A stretch of 64,000 nucleotides of DNA from Adiantum capillus-veneris (Eukaryota; Streptophyta; Polypodiopsida; Polypodiales; Pteridaceae). The notes under the pieces are model-generated. The model saw only the letters and a list, made by a program, of their open reading frames with translations, was not told where the DNA came from and did no database searches. Shown one piece after another: positions 46,301 through 57,258 of the stretch. Made by a program: the position numbers and the translations under genes. The first letter of the stretch is position 1. Each line of letters starts with the position of its first letter. The stretch covers positions 86,624,525 to 86,688,524 of the forward strand of contig CM043958.1 in assembly GCA_014529385.2 (NCBI GenBank). The letters run 5' to 3'.

Positions 46301-47180
46301 TGAAGATCTAGTTTTACACTTCCACAAAATCCTTTCCTTCTTCCTTGCGTTAGTGAAAGCTTTGTGCTTCAATGAATGTTCCTTTTATGTTCCCTTGAAG
46401 AGAGGGGCTGAGAGAATGCAATAGAGATGTGTAGAGGGAGAGAGAAAGAGAGAGAAGAAGAGAGCGACACCCGATGGGGTCCCAACCAACCCTCTCAAGG
46501 GCCCCCCACATCGTTACCGATGTGGTATTTGCTTTAGATTGCGTAAATGAAATGTATACACAATGCACTACCTCAATGCAGACTCCATTGACTCCATGAC
46601 GACAAATTACCACGGTAACTCCTCGGGAAGAGGCACCTCAGGGGCTGATTTCATGCACCTTGGATCCTTCTCGATGTGGGAATTGCGGATGACCACCACG
46701 GGCTGATTTGCATTCCCGATGTGAGAAGAATGATGGGCTGAAAACGCAGACCTCGATGAGGTCGATGATGGACAGCAAATGAGCACTCAATGCTGGCGAG
46801 GGAATGGCCGAGGGGAGGCTCGATGGGCTGCCGAGGTACCGGACCGCAACGGGAAACACGCTAGCACCGGATCCGAGCCGATCCATCGTGAGGAAGCGGG
46901 CTGAAATCTGAAAACACTGGCTGATCTGCTGCAGAACTGAGCGCTAGGGCTGGTTGCTGAAAACGCTGCTGCCCCAAAACATTGGTTGGTGTGCAGGGCT
47001 GAAAACGCCAAGGGCTGAATTCTGAAAAAGCTGGATCTGATTTGCAGAAACGGCTGGCTGAGGTTATCTCCTGCACTTGTCTTCAAATGACTCCCTTCAT
47101 AGGTGCATATCACTGGTTAAATACCTATTAGGCTTCGGGTAGGGCAACTGTCCACCAGCTTTTCCAACAAATAAATCATA
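46301..47180 (-). repeat. LTR-leader-like segment, minus orientation
   Basis: In minus sense: TTGCCCTACC (47138-47147), a TATTTAA TATA-like box (47117-47123) 14 nt later, then a leader with AGCGTTTT motifs (about 46741-47010). Further down is the perfect hairpin CCACATCG-TTAC-CGATGTGG (46508-46527). No gag or pol follows. It looks like a promoter-plus-leader of a lost Copia. Confidence 0.45.
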
Positions 47181-47534
47181 AAATGATTTATTTTAAAAAT
47201 AGGTCCAAGGGGTCCATATCTGGGTGCAACTGCCGCACATCCACCCACCCCGGAATCCGATCGACACCGGGAATGGCTCGTTGGATTCCTCTAACCAAGA
47301 ATTACATGCTCGTCGTGCCAGATGCCCACCGTAGTGGAATAACATCTGTCAAAACGCGTATACAAACCATTTATGCAAGAGGGTTCCAAACTGGAAAACC
47401 TAATCTAATGGACTTGTCCGGAAATGCAGGTCCTGCGAACAGGCTCACAAAATTGCCGGTACTAATCCTCCTAGGATACTAGACATCCCTATCTAGGAAG
47501 AAGGGGAAAATTGGCTCTGGAAGTCGATGAAGCA
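47181..47534. other. Unassigned
   Basis: A 99-codon plus frame (47183-47482) has no recognisable domain or similarity to other frames here. Not called as a gene. Confidence 0.3.
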
Positions 47535-47848
47535 TGTCCACATGGCACACAGAGCCATGTGCACGTGACACCAGCCGTACGAAATTCCGTGATTTGCGTT
47601 GAGTGGCTTCTGGGCCTAAAGCTTTTGAGTTTGAAGCTTTTAAACGGATTGCTTTTGGGGCTCTGTTTTTGACTCCCTTGTAAGTTTATAAGAGCCCCTG
47701 GGGCCTATTTTGCAGAGCATCTTGACGCAGAGTTTGAAAGCAGAGTCCCTCGCGAGTTGTACTTTGCAATGATAATGACAAAAATACCGAAAGGGGCGCC
47801 ATACTCTAGGTCCAATACCTCTGGGCACGAAACTCTGTCGGGCCATGT

Positions 47849-47902
<54 letters not shown>
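47535..47902 (+). repeat. Gypsy-A-family LTR, 5' part, ending in (CT)n
   Basis: Shares CACGTG(A/G)CA(C/G)CAG, ACCGAAAGGGGCGCCA and GGGCC(A/G)TGTCGA with the Gypsy-A LTR. From 47852 it turns into (CT)n, where Gypsy-D inserted. The rest of the LTR continues at 58378. Confidence 0.65.
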
Positions 47903-47908
<6 letters not shown>

Positions 47909-49022
47909 GTGACACATCCAACCCTATGTGTCCGTGGACAAGCTACAACATAACAGGGTTTCCGTCAGTCCAGTCAGTCTAGATTAGAAGTGTTCTGACA
48001 CTTTTTGTGAGTCTATTCGTAGATCGTGCATGCCCAGTCACTTAGTGTAGATGCATATCCTCTGGTTGCACACAGCATGATCATCAGTATTCCCACCAGA
48101 ATCCATCAGATTCCATCAGGGGAATTTTGCAGTGTATTTAGCCTATTTTACCTATTTTTGACATTTTTCACTTATTAATTTAAGTGACTTTCCAACAAAA
48201 GTAGGTAGGGCAATTTGGGTAAGAAAATATATAAGCAAACCCAAGTTAGCACTAAATGGCAGATGAGCAAGGAGAACAACAGGCCATTGGCGACAGGTTC
48301 CCCCCTCTCTCAGCAAGACTCTCCAAGGACCCCCTTGGCGATTCCACTCACACAGCCCCCTAGCGTTTTTGCTTCACCGCCAACCTCTCCCTTCCCCTTG
48401 GCGTTTTTCCAGCAGATGCCGATTTCAGCCCCCTTGTACCTAGCGTTTGCATGATCGCCAACAGGCTGCCCACCTCAGCGTTTTCAGCCTTGAACCGCAG
48501 CAGTTAAGCAGCAAATTCAGCATCCAAAACGCAGCCAATCTCAGCGTTTTTCTCAGCCCAAATCTGCGTTTTTCAGCAACACAAGGTCAGCCCCGAATTT
48601 CAGCAATTCAGTTGCAGCAGAATTCAGCAGTTAGCGATTTTGGACAGCAGTTAGTATCATTCAGTTTTCAGCCCCTTTGTCGTCATCGCCATCCCGGTTA
48701 TCATCATCGACATAGACTAGATCTTCATCAATCCATGCATCATCATTGTACACGTTTGTGCAATCAATCATAGACCACTCTCGCCAACGAGAGTGGGGCC
48801 TTCGGAGGAGGGTTTAAAACGTCTCTAGTGTCGTATCTCTCTTCTCTCTATCTCTCAGTCTCATACACTTACACACACAGTATCCACTCACTTGTTCGTG
48901 ATCATAGCACTCTCCATTAAGAACAGAAGGCTCTCCCTTCCATAAGAACTAAAAGGAACCTTGAGCAAAATATGGAACACTCATCTTGAGAAATTACAAC
49001 ATTCATTCCGCTGCACCTTACA
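47903..49022 (+). repeat. 5' LTR of Gypsy-D
   Basis: About 97% like 57259-58377. It starts TCTCACGTGACAC, with one change from the TGTCACGTGACA of the 3' copy, and ends ACCTTACA. GGTAGGGCAA (48204-48213) precedes TATATAA (48228-48234) by 14 nt. Clusters of AGCGTTTT follow at 48363-48570. ORFs here (48215-48773) recur in both LTRs but have no domain. Confidence 0.93.
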
Positions 49023-50030
49023 TTGGAGGCTCAAAGAGAACTACACACTCAAAAATTGATTCGACAAGTGCTTGCCTCGAAATCCGAACCAGCCAAAGAT
49101 CGTGGGAGTTCCTCAAGTGGCGCAAGCCACGATGCGGATTCCAACAACCCGGTCACAGAGAAGTTGACTTTCAGTAAGTATGATGGTAAGATGGATGCTA
49201 CGGTTATTCATTCTTGGTTACATCAATTTAATGCTTATTTTGCGACAACTAAGAAGACAGGAAATAGCAAAGTTTTGACAGCAGCTATGTACCTTGCCGG
49301 TGATGCCATCAATTGGTACCACGCATGGCAAGAGGCACAGCTAGCGGCGCACCTAGAGGAAGCCAACGAATTCACGCCCCTGTCCTTCAGTCGGGCTGAT
49401 CTCCAAGACAAGCTCAAGGCGCGGTTTATGCCTCCTCAGTACCAAGCACGATTGAAGGAAGATTGGCGCAATCTCAAGCAACATGGTATGCCAGTCATGT
49501 CTTTTTCTAACCGTGTTTTGCAACTCGGCACTCAATTACGCAAATCGGATGATGAGCGCAAGTAGGCTTTCCTCTTTGGGTTAGACGAATACATCAAGTT
49601 TGATGTAGAAGTCTTTGACCCTAGGGATCTCAACAAGGCGGTAGCGATTGCTCTCTCCCAAGAGATGAAGCACAACAAGGGAAAGCCTAAGGAGAACAAG
49701 ACTTCTCAAGGGACCTCTCGGATTTCTCAGACCACGCACAATGGTAAGAACGGTAAGAATGGTAAGAATGGTAATTCTTCTAGCCCTTCTTCCTCTAATT
49801 CCTCGGAAAAGAACTCTAACAATGAATCTAAGGGTAAAGCTAAAGCACCTGCAAAACCTAAACTAACCCCAGATGAAAAAGCTTCACAAGGAATTGTAGG
49901 AGGATACATCACGGCTGAAGAACAAGTGATTTATGCTAAAGAAGGTAGATGTTTTCAATGTCATGTCAAGGGTCACATTAAGAAGGCCTGTCCTAAGACA
50001 GTCCACCTAAAGAACAAAAGGCACCCATAG
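49023..50030 (+). pseudogene. Gypsy-D gag
   Basis: LTFSKYDGKMDATVIHSWLH, AAMYLAGDAINWYHAWQ, LQDKLKARFMPPQYQARLKE and MSFSNRVLQLGTQL are a Retrotrans_gag capsid. A TAG at 49563 follows DDERK, and the frame reads on with AFLFGLDEYIKFDVEVFDPR. A Lys/Asn/Ser linker leads to the zinc knuckle CFQCHVKGHIKKAC (about 49951-49992). A second TAG is at 50028. The frame is the same as downstream protease and RT. Confidence 0.9.
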
Positions 50031-50507
50031 CAACCACAAGCACTATCACACACCAACCTGCATCTTCTCATGACTCTGACACACACATTGATGAGTTCCC
50101 TCATAAAGTGTTATGGTCGTGTAAAGGGTCAGCGTTTTATCATATTGTTTGATCCAGGCAATATGCATGATGTGATTAGTCCCTCTCTTGTTGAGAGAGC
50201 CCGCCTAGAGGTTAGTCAGAAATCTCCTCTCGAGGTTTCTGGCTTTGCTCCTGGTATGGACTCTCTCATCACGAAGGAGTGCCTTGATGTGATGTTTACC
50301 GTTCAACAAGCTTCTTTCAGTAGGAAATTTCTTGTGTCTCCTCTCTCAGGATGTGATATGATTTTGGGCATAAGATGGTTTCGTGAACTCAACCCTCTCA
50401 TTGATTGGGAGGCTAACACTCTCACTTTATATGCCAAAACTGATTCCCCCCTCATCATTCGTGCTGAGGAGGGCTTGCATTCTTTGCCTCTCATCTCTCA
50501 TGTGTAG
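50031..50507 (+). pseudogene. Gypsy-D protease
   Basis: RVKGQRFIILFDPGNMHDVI carries the active-site region as DPG followed by NMHD, where DSGATH is usual. SPLSGCDMILGIRWFRELNP is the second protease block. It ends at TAG 50505-50507, after which the same frame continues into RT. Confidence 0.85.
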
Positions 50508-51290
50508 GTAAAGCGTGAATTACGACAAGGAGCACAAGCGGCATTCATTTATGCTGCTCCAGTTTCCCAGAGCATTCAGGCTCCAGCTAAGTATTCAGAG
50601 TTGTTTACGAAGTTTAAACGTCTCTTTTTGCACGATGATCTTTCACCTCGTCTCCCACCAGAGCGGCCGGAGGATCATCGCATCGAGCTTATGGAGGGGA
50701 CACGACCTGTCAGTAAGGCTCCCTATCGATTGAACAAGACATAGGAGGAAGAGTTAGAGCGACAACTCACGGAGTTGGTGGCTAGAGGATTTATACATCC
50801 TAGTGTAAGTCCTTTTGCTGCTCCTATTTTGTTTGTTCGCAAGAAGGATGGTTCGTCTCGTTTGTGTGTTGATTACAGGGCATTAAACAAGATGACCGTC
50901 AAGAACAAGTTTCCGATGCCTTGCATTGAGTATATCCTCGATAGACTCAATGAGGCAAAGGTTTTCAGCAAGGTCGGTCTCAAAAGTGGATACCATCAGG
51001 TACGGGCATTCAAAGGCGACAATTTCAAGACCGCTTTTCGCACCGAGCAAGGGCAATGGGAGTATATTGTTATGCCTTTTGGATTGATTGGTGCCGTGGG
51101 TACGTTCAATCGTCTCATGATAGGTCGTTTCGGCGATATGGTCGGTGTATGTGTGTTCATCTTTTTAGATGATATTCTCGTTTTTTCTGCATCGTGGGAA
51201 CAACATGAAAGAGATATCGAAAGGGTACTAACTCGTTTGGATGAGTGTCAGTTGTACATTGCAGCTAAGAAGTCTGACTTTTCTTGCTGA
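50508..51290 (+). pseudogene. Gypsy-D reverse transcriptase
   Basis: RLPPERPEDHRIELMEGTRP and APYRLNKT then TAG (about 50743) and [80 protein letters not shown] and the catalytic [20 protein letters not shown] (LDD, about 51166-51171). A one-base shift near 51285 moves the frame to the following segment. Confidence 0.92.
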
Positions 51291-52068
51291 AGTCACTTAT
51301 CTGGGTTATATCATTTCTGCAGAAGGCGTCAAGCTAGATCCCGCGAAGGTGGAACAGGTTCATAATTGGGATTTGCCCAAAACTGCATATGATGTGCGTT
51401 CTTTTCTTGATTTATGTCAAGCATATAGTTCGCACATAGAGAATATTGCACGCATTGCTACACCTATGATTGACGTTTTGAAAGGGGTAAAGACTCACCG
51501 TCAGCGCGTAGACTTGCCCGAGGCAGCCATTGAGGCTTTCGTAGCTCTCAAGGTTGCGGTGACAGAAGCACCGTGTCTTATCCTTGCCTCTTGGGATGAT
51601 CCCTTTGAGGTATGGACGGATGCGAGCAATGTCGCCATAGGCGCTGTGCTTCAGCAGCATGGTCGTCCTGTAGCTTTCCTTAGCTGGAAGCTCAATAGTG
51701 CGGAAAAGAATTATTCAGTTTATGATAAAGAACTTGTGTCTGTCATTTACTCTCTTGAGCATTGGAAGCATTTTCTTTATGGTAGAGAGTTTACAGTGCG
51801 CACAGATCATCAAGCCCTCGAGTGGCTCCAATCTATGCCTAGTGCACATTGGAGTGGTCGCCACGCACCGTGGTCACAATTTTTTGAGCAATTTGGAGGT
51901 TTGATTGAGTATGTGCCTGGAAAAGCTAACCCTGTTGCAGATGCGTTGAGTCGCAAAGGACAGATTTTGGCTCTTGAGTCAAGAACCACATTTTCTATTC
52001 AGGGTGAGTCTTTTGACAACATGAAGAATCAGTATGCAGATTCCGAGTTTGGTAAGCATTGGTTGTAG
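51291..52068 (+). pseudogene. Gypsy-D RT end and RNase H
   Basis: In the 51241-52068 frame: TYLGYIISAEGVKLDPAKVE and AYDVRSFLDLCQAYSSHIEN, then RNase H with FEVWTDASNVAIGAVLQQHG, FLSWKLNSAEKNYSVYDKEL, FTVRTDHQALEWLQ and NPVADALSRKGQ. It ends TAG at 52066 inside a frame that continues. Confidence 0.92.
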
Positions 52069-52769
52069 GCTCTTGCTTCCCAAGGGCCAAGCAACTATCT
52101 CATTCGTGATGGATTGTTGTTTTTTCATCAACGTTTATGTGTGTTGCCCTCTCTCAGGCCAACCATATTGCATGATGCGCATGATTCTCTAACGGGTGGG
52201 CACAGGGGAATGAACATCACATTGGAAAAAATTGAAAGATTCTTTTATTGGCCTAAAATGCGAAAAGATGAGTTTCGTTATGTCACACAGTGCACTATAT
52301 GTCAAAAAGTAAAAGCTCCTCGAGGTAAGCAGCAAGGTCTCTTGCTTCCGCTCCCTATTCCCGATGGACCATTTCAAGATATTTCTATGGATTTTGTGAC
52401 TAACCTACCACCAAGTTTGCATTCAAAGAACACTCAATGTTTGACAAATTATTGATCGTTTCAGCAAGTTTTGCATGTTGATTCCTTGTAAAGCCACAGT
52501 TACTGCACAAGATGTAGCACGGTTGTTCATTAAGCATTGGTACCCCCTTTGTGGTTTGCCAAAATCAATTGTTTCAGATAGGGATGTTAAGTTCACGTCC
52601 AATTTTTGGCGCGCGCTCTTTGAAAATTTTGGCACTAAGTTGAATTTTTCATCGGATTTTCATCCACACTCAAATGGTCAAACAGAAGTTTACAATCAAT
52701 TGGCTTTTGATGTTTTAAAGTCGTATGTGCATGATCAGCAGTCCCAGTGGGAGCTCTATCTCCCATTGG
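52069..52769 (+). pseudogene. Gypsy-D integrase N-terminal zinc region and core
   Basis: HDAHDSLTGGHRGMNITLEK, FYWPKMRKDEFRYVTQCTIC (HHCC), ISMDFVTNLPPSLHSKN, a frameshift near 52440, then CMLIPCKATVTAQDVARLFI, SIVSDRDVKFTSNFWRALFE and SSDFHPHSNGQTEVYNQ, giving D, D and E. The core ends at LYLPLV, where solo LTR-1 entered after ATTGG. Confidence 0.9.
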
Positions 52770-54258
52770 TGTTGCTAAATTGGCTTTATCTGACAGAAAA
52801 ATAATTCTAAATGAATTATTGGATTTATAAGTGAGAGGGTTTTCTCGCTTGGAACACCAAGAAACTAATTCTAAATGAATTATTGGAATTTTAAGTGAGA
52901 GGGTTTTTCTCACTAGAGACATCCGAGTACAGAGTATTCCTAGTGCGTCATTCAAAGTAATGACGGGAGCACTGTGAACGGGAATATCCGTAAGGCCACC
53001 AAGAACGGGTACTTCTGATGCGTCACATCGGATGGGTGACAGGGAGCATCGGGAAGAAGTATCCGACCATCCAGGAACGGACATCTCTGATGTGTCATAG
53101 GATGGGTGACATAGAGCATCGTGAAGGAGATTGTACCGTAAGTTCGGTAGGAAAGGACTAGGTGATGGGTATTCCTGATGCGTCACAAGGTGGGTGACGG
53201 GTGCATCAGAAAGGGGATATCCATAGTCGAGAGGAAATCCGAACTGGAAAGAAGAATACGCGTAAAGACGCAAGCACAAGAATAAAGATGGGTTCAGAGA
53301 ATCTTTTCTTAAAAAGCGGAATATTTTAACGAGTTTTCCGGGAAGAGCAAACGCTTTCCCGCGAGGAATCTATGTTTGCATTGCATTCGTGCATGTGGTT
53401 GCATCCAGGGACGCCTGGGAAGTGCTGTGAAAGCATTGTTTTTAACTTATAAGGTTTTATTGAGTTTTTGGGCAGGTTCAGACCAATTTTAAAAATATGC
53501 CGGCCGTCCACTTAATAAGTGGGCAGCCACTTAGAAAATAAAGCAACAAAACCAGCCAACGAATTCTCTCTCCCTATTTCGGGTAGAACAGAAGGGAAAA
53601 AAAAAAAAAAAACGGCCGCGATCTCTCTACGAGCGGCTTTTCGTGCTGTGGTGAAGGAGCTATAAAAGCACCACATGCCCTCACTGAAGGGAGGTTGCCA
53701 ACGCCAGCAAGAGAAGACTCTGCCGCTAGAAGACGCGAGAGATCGCGAGACTACGAAGCACAGAAGTCGCTTTTCTCGCGCAAGAGCGACAGGTACCTAT
53801 TGTGGATTCGCCATACGAATTGTTGTCGTGTGTTTGCGTGTGTGTTTGCAGGTACTTCATCGCGAAGGAGAAGCGAGAAGGCTTCGGCCTACGCTTGGGA
53901 ATTCCGGAAATGGAATTCGGAAATTGTATGCGGAGTCTCAACTCCGAGTACAGACGGAAAAAGGATTGAGAGCTTGTCTCTCGGATTTCCCTTACGGGAA
54001 GGAACGACCATCAAGTCAGAGATTTAGAACGGAGGGGTTTTCTCCGGTTCTTGTCCTTGTAAAAAGATTCTCCCTAATAAAGAATACTCTTTAAGGGGGG
54101 GGACCAGCCCATCTTATGGTCCCCAGTACTGTGTCGATCTCTCTCTCTCTCTCTCTCTCTCTATTTATTTCTCTCTATATCCTTTGGCTTCAGTATTAAG
54201 TGATAAATTCTATTTATCCGAGTATATTTTATATTGTTATGCGCTCCCGTTTGTGACA
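52770..54258 (+). repeat. Solo LTR-1 inside Gypsy-D integrase
   Basis: Starts TGTTGCTAAATTGG, ends GTTTGTGACA, 1489 bp, flanked by ATTGG (52765-52769 and 54259-54263). Removing it rejoins LPLV-QAILNDS in frame. It contains an A20-like run near 53600, AATAAAG near 54077 and a G9 run followed by GACCAGCCCATCTT. Minus-strand ORFs (52635-53279) are chance. No internal coding remains, as expected of LTR-LTR recombination. Confidence 0.9.
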
Positions 54259-54263
54259 ATTGG

Positions 54264-54924
54264 TACAGGCTATTTTGAATGACTCTTTTTCTTCTGCTAT
54301 TGGTCGAACTCCGTATGAGGCAGCTTTTGGCCGTCCGTTCCAGTCACTTTTGACTCGCTCGGTCAGTCAAATGCCTGATGCCAATGCTGAAAGTCAGTCA
54401 TTGGATGAGATTTCTGAGAGTGTGAAGCTTCGGCTAAGCAAGGCTCAGGAATCTTATCTTATTCACAGCAGGCTAATAAGCATCGTCAGGATGTTTCGAT
54501 CAAGGAAGGAGATTGGGTGTATTTAAGAATCATGAAGCAACGTCTTAAGCAAGTTGGAAACAAGTGTCCAAAGTTGTCTTTTCGTATGTATGGTCCATTT
54601 CAAGTCATTAAAAAGATAAATGAGGTTTCAATGAAATTGCAGTTGCCTAACTCATGGTCAATGCACAACGTTTTCCATGTTTCTTGGTTGAAAGTGTTTC
54701 AAGGAACACCTCCAAAGGACATTTCGGAAGAAGAAGAACCAGAGATCATCGATGAAGCTGAAGTCATGGAGCCGGAGCAAGTGTTGTTGCATCGGTTTCG
54801 CCATGGTTCGAAGAAGCAAGTGCGACAATACTTTTTGAAGTTCAAGGATCGAGGAACCCACGAAGCGGTGTGGGTAGACGAAGAGTTTTTCAAGGTTTTT
54901 GGTTTTGTTTTCGGAGTCGAGTAG
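54264..54924 (+). pseudogene. Gypsy-D integrase C-terminus and chromodomain
   Basis: SSAIGRTPYEAAFGRPFQSL continues the core. After a shift near 54470 come LKQVGNKCPKLSFRMYGPFQ, VIKKINEVSMKLQLPNSWSM and VFHVSWLKVFQG. MEPEQVLLHRFRHGSKKQVR and YFLKFKDRGTHEAVWVDEEF form a chromodomain-like end. Stop TAG at 54922. Confidence 0.88.
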
Positions 54925-55068
54925 GGCACGCCCGGCCGCTCCCCTCATACACCAAAAAAGTATACAAGAACGGCCAGGACTATGCACCCAGAAACCGAAG
55001 GCAAACGCTTTTGTCACTAGTTTCCTATGGACTACGAGACTTCAGAATTATCTACACTCTTAGGGCCA

Positions 55069-56575
55069 TGTAACTAAGTCAAACTTTGTAAATAATTAAT
55101 TTATTTACGAGAAAAGAATAATCTAATTAGTTGTGTGCACACCAGAATAGACCTAGCAGTTCTAAGGCCTCAGGTGAGCCTAAATGCGAGCCAGAACACC
55201 TCAAAGGGACCTTAGCAGAAATTACCCCGAAGCCCTAGTGATTGGGAAATCGGGTCTTCAGAAAGGGGTAAGCAGTAGCCTCAGATTTTAGGCTCAGAAA
55301 AATACGCGCGTCAGTACAAGCACATGAATGAGATGGGGTCCTTAGAACAGTGACCCTAAGGCTAATAAAGCTAATAAAGCCTTAGGGTAAGTTTCGTTAA
55401 ATTAAATTTAACGGTCCGCGCCCGGGCGGGCGGCCAGACAACTGTGAACAGGTAAAGGCGGTGCAGTGCCAGTGCGGCATTGCGCCGGCAGACCTTTGGT
55501 GTTCTCATAAAAGAATCATTGGTAGCATTTGTTAGTTAGTTGCACATTTTTAATTAATGAGCTAGAAGTTTTTAAAGTCAAAAGTTGAATGGTTTTTAAG
55601 TTTATAAAGTAAGTGTGCCAAGTGGCACACTTACCAATGCAAGCTTTCACTCTCACTCTCCCTTATCTCCTAGCGCCCCCTCTTCATGCATGAAGCCTAT
55701 TTAAGAGCATCAACGCCCCCTTCACAAGGGCTGGCAATGCACCTACCCCCCCCTAATGTGAGCATGCTCTACGTGGTGGAGCCCTCCATTGAAGCTTGAG
55801 AGCAGCCCCTTGCGACATATGTGGTAGCCTTGTGCTCCCATTGTCAAGAACAAGGGATCTCACAGGCATAGACACCTTCTAGTGAAGTTTCATCGCGAGA
55901 AGCTGCTGTAGACGCTCTCCTAGCAGAGTGCGGCGGCTGTAATTCTCTGTTTTCAGCCCCTAATCACCTCGATTAGGGCTGTTTTCAGCAGATCAACCAT
56001 AGAAATTCTCTTCTCTCTCCTTATCCTAAGCCTATATCAAGTTTGGTGCGATTCCATCACGAAGAAAACCTCTGTTTCGGCGTAGGGGTGTGCGCTGGTA
56101 AGAATTTCAGGTTATGTGCAGAAAATTACAGCAAGCATGTGCGTGTGCATTTTGCTTGTTTCTCTTTTGTGTTCGATGCATGAATGAATGAGCATGAAGG
56201 AAACACGTAACGGAAGATGGACTCTCCTCTGTGAGAGCTTCCGAGGAGCTGTTTTGGAAGATAGACTCTCTTTTCGAGAGCTTCCAACCAGTCTCGCAGA
56301 AGAGGGGAAATCCCCTAAGCAGAAAGAAAGTGGAAACACTTTCTCAGTCAGTAGTCAGAGCAGAATAGAAGAAAGAATAGAGGACGGGCGTATGCCCCGT
56401 TCCTGTGCTTGTAAAGATTCTCCCTTAGTAATAAAGATATTCTCTTTATGGGGGGGGGGGGACCAGCCCATCTTCTGGTCCCCGATGAAGTGTCAAGTTT
56501 TCTCCCTCCCTCTAATTCTCTTGAGTATTTGAAGTGCAATTAAACGTCAGTTTACGCTTCCGTATTTTTGTGACA
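55069..56575 (+). repeat. Solo LTR-2 downstream of Gypsy-D pol
   Basis: Starts TGTAACTAAGTC, ends TTTTTGTGACA, 1507 bp, flanked by GGCCA (55064-55068 and 56576-56580). Its 3' third matches solo LTR-1: AGATTCTCCCT(T)A, AATAAAG, a G run and GACCAGCCCATCTTCTGGTC. Same orientation as LTR-1. Confidence 0.9.
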
Positions 56576-57258
56576 GGCCATGACTAATCCCTTGAGAGAC
56601 CCCTCGCCACTTGGATTTGGGCGTGACAGCGACCAAGTACCTCTGTGCAGAGGCCCAGGTACTGCGGGACTTGCTTCGGTCTTCCCTTTGGAGTTGCCTC
56701 CTCTAGATAACTTATCGCTCACCTCACTAAACTGCCTTTGAAACCCGACGGTTTTCCCCTAGGAAATGCCATACTCGCTTGGAAGGGCGTCAGCTCACAG
56801 GTGGCGTCCGTTGAGGTTGGTGATGTCTCCCTTTTAGGTGAAGTTGACCCCCCGGGGGGGGATGGCACTTGGACGCTCTTGTAGCTCATCTGGCTTCGCT
56901 TGGGGAGAATTACGTCATTTCCCCCAGAAGGGATCGGATTCAAAATAACAGCATAGGAAGGGAAGCATTATCTCCCCATCCGCCTATGCAGAGCACCCAA
57001 ATACCGGGGTACAACTTCACCAAGGAACTTCGCCGCAAGCACGTGCCCTGCGGTTCCGTCCCTCGAGTGCGGATCACGACGTACCCAAAAGGGCACCCGC
57101 TTCCCGCGAGCCTCCCCACCAAGGAGGATAACGGTCCTTTCTTCAGGGTCCAACGAAGGGTCGACTATCCAGTTTTTCAAGGATTATCCAAAGTTATCGG
57201 CAGACTACAAGGAAGCCATGCAGCTCGGTACCAGTACCTCACTTTAAAAAGGAGGGGA
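56576..57258 (+). other. Gypsy-D 3' region with an unassigned frame
   Basis: Between pol and the 3' LTR. A 146-codon frame (56869-57309) includes NFTKELRRKHVPCGSVPRVR and GPFFRVQRRVDYPVFQGLSK. I recognise no family; it overlaps the LTR and may be chance or an accessory ORF relic. AAAAAGGAGGGGA (57246-57258) is the purine tract. Confidence 0.4.

Noticed and set aside
47183-47482. 99-codon plus ORF
   Set aside because: No recognisable motif and no similarity to other frames here; position between LTR relics suggests chance.
48215-48773. Two ORFs in the Gypsy-D LTR repeated at 57612-58130
   Set aside because: They recur only because the LTRs are duplicates; Ser/Gln/Pro-rich translation of the AGCGTTTT region with no domain.
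49563-52068. TAG stops as programmed readthrough or as sites of U-to-C RNA editing
   Set aside because: Five TAGs spread over gag, PR, RT and RNase H, plus frameshifts, fit decay better; stop-removing RNA editing in land plants is known from organelles, not from nuclear retroelements.
52635-53279. 214-codon minus ORF in solo LTR-1
   Set aside because: It spans the LTR edge into Gypsy-D integrase on the other strand and has no domain.
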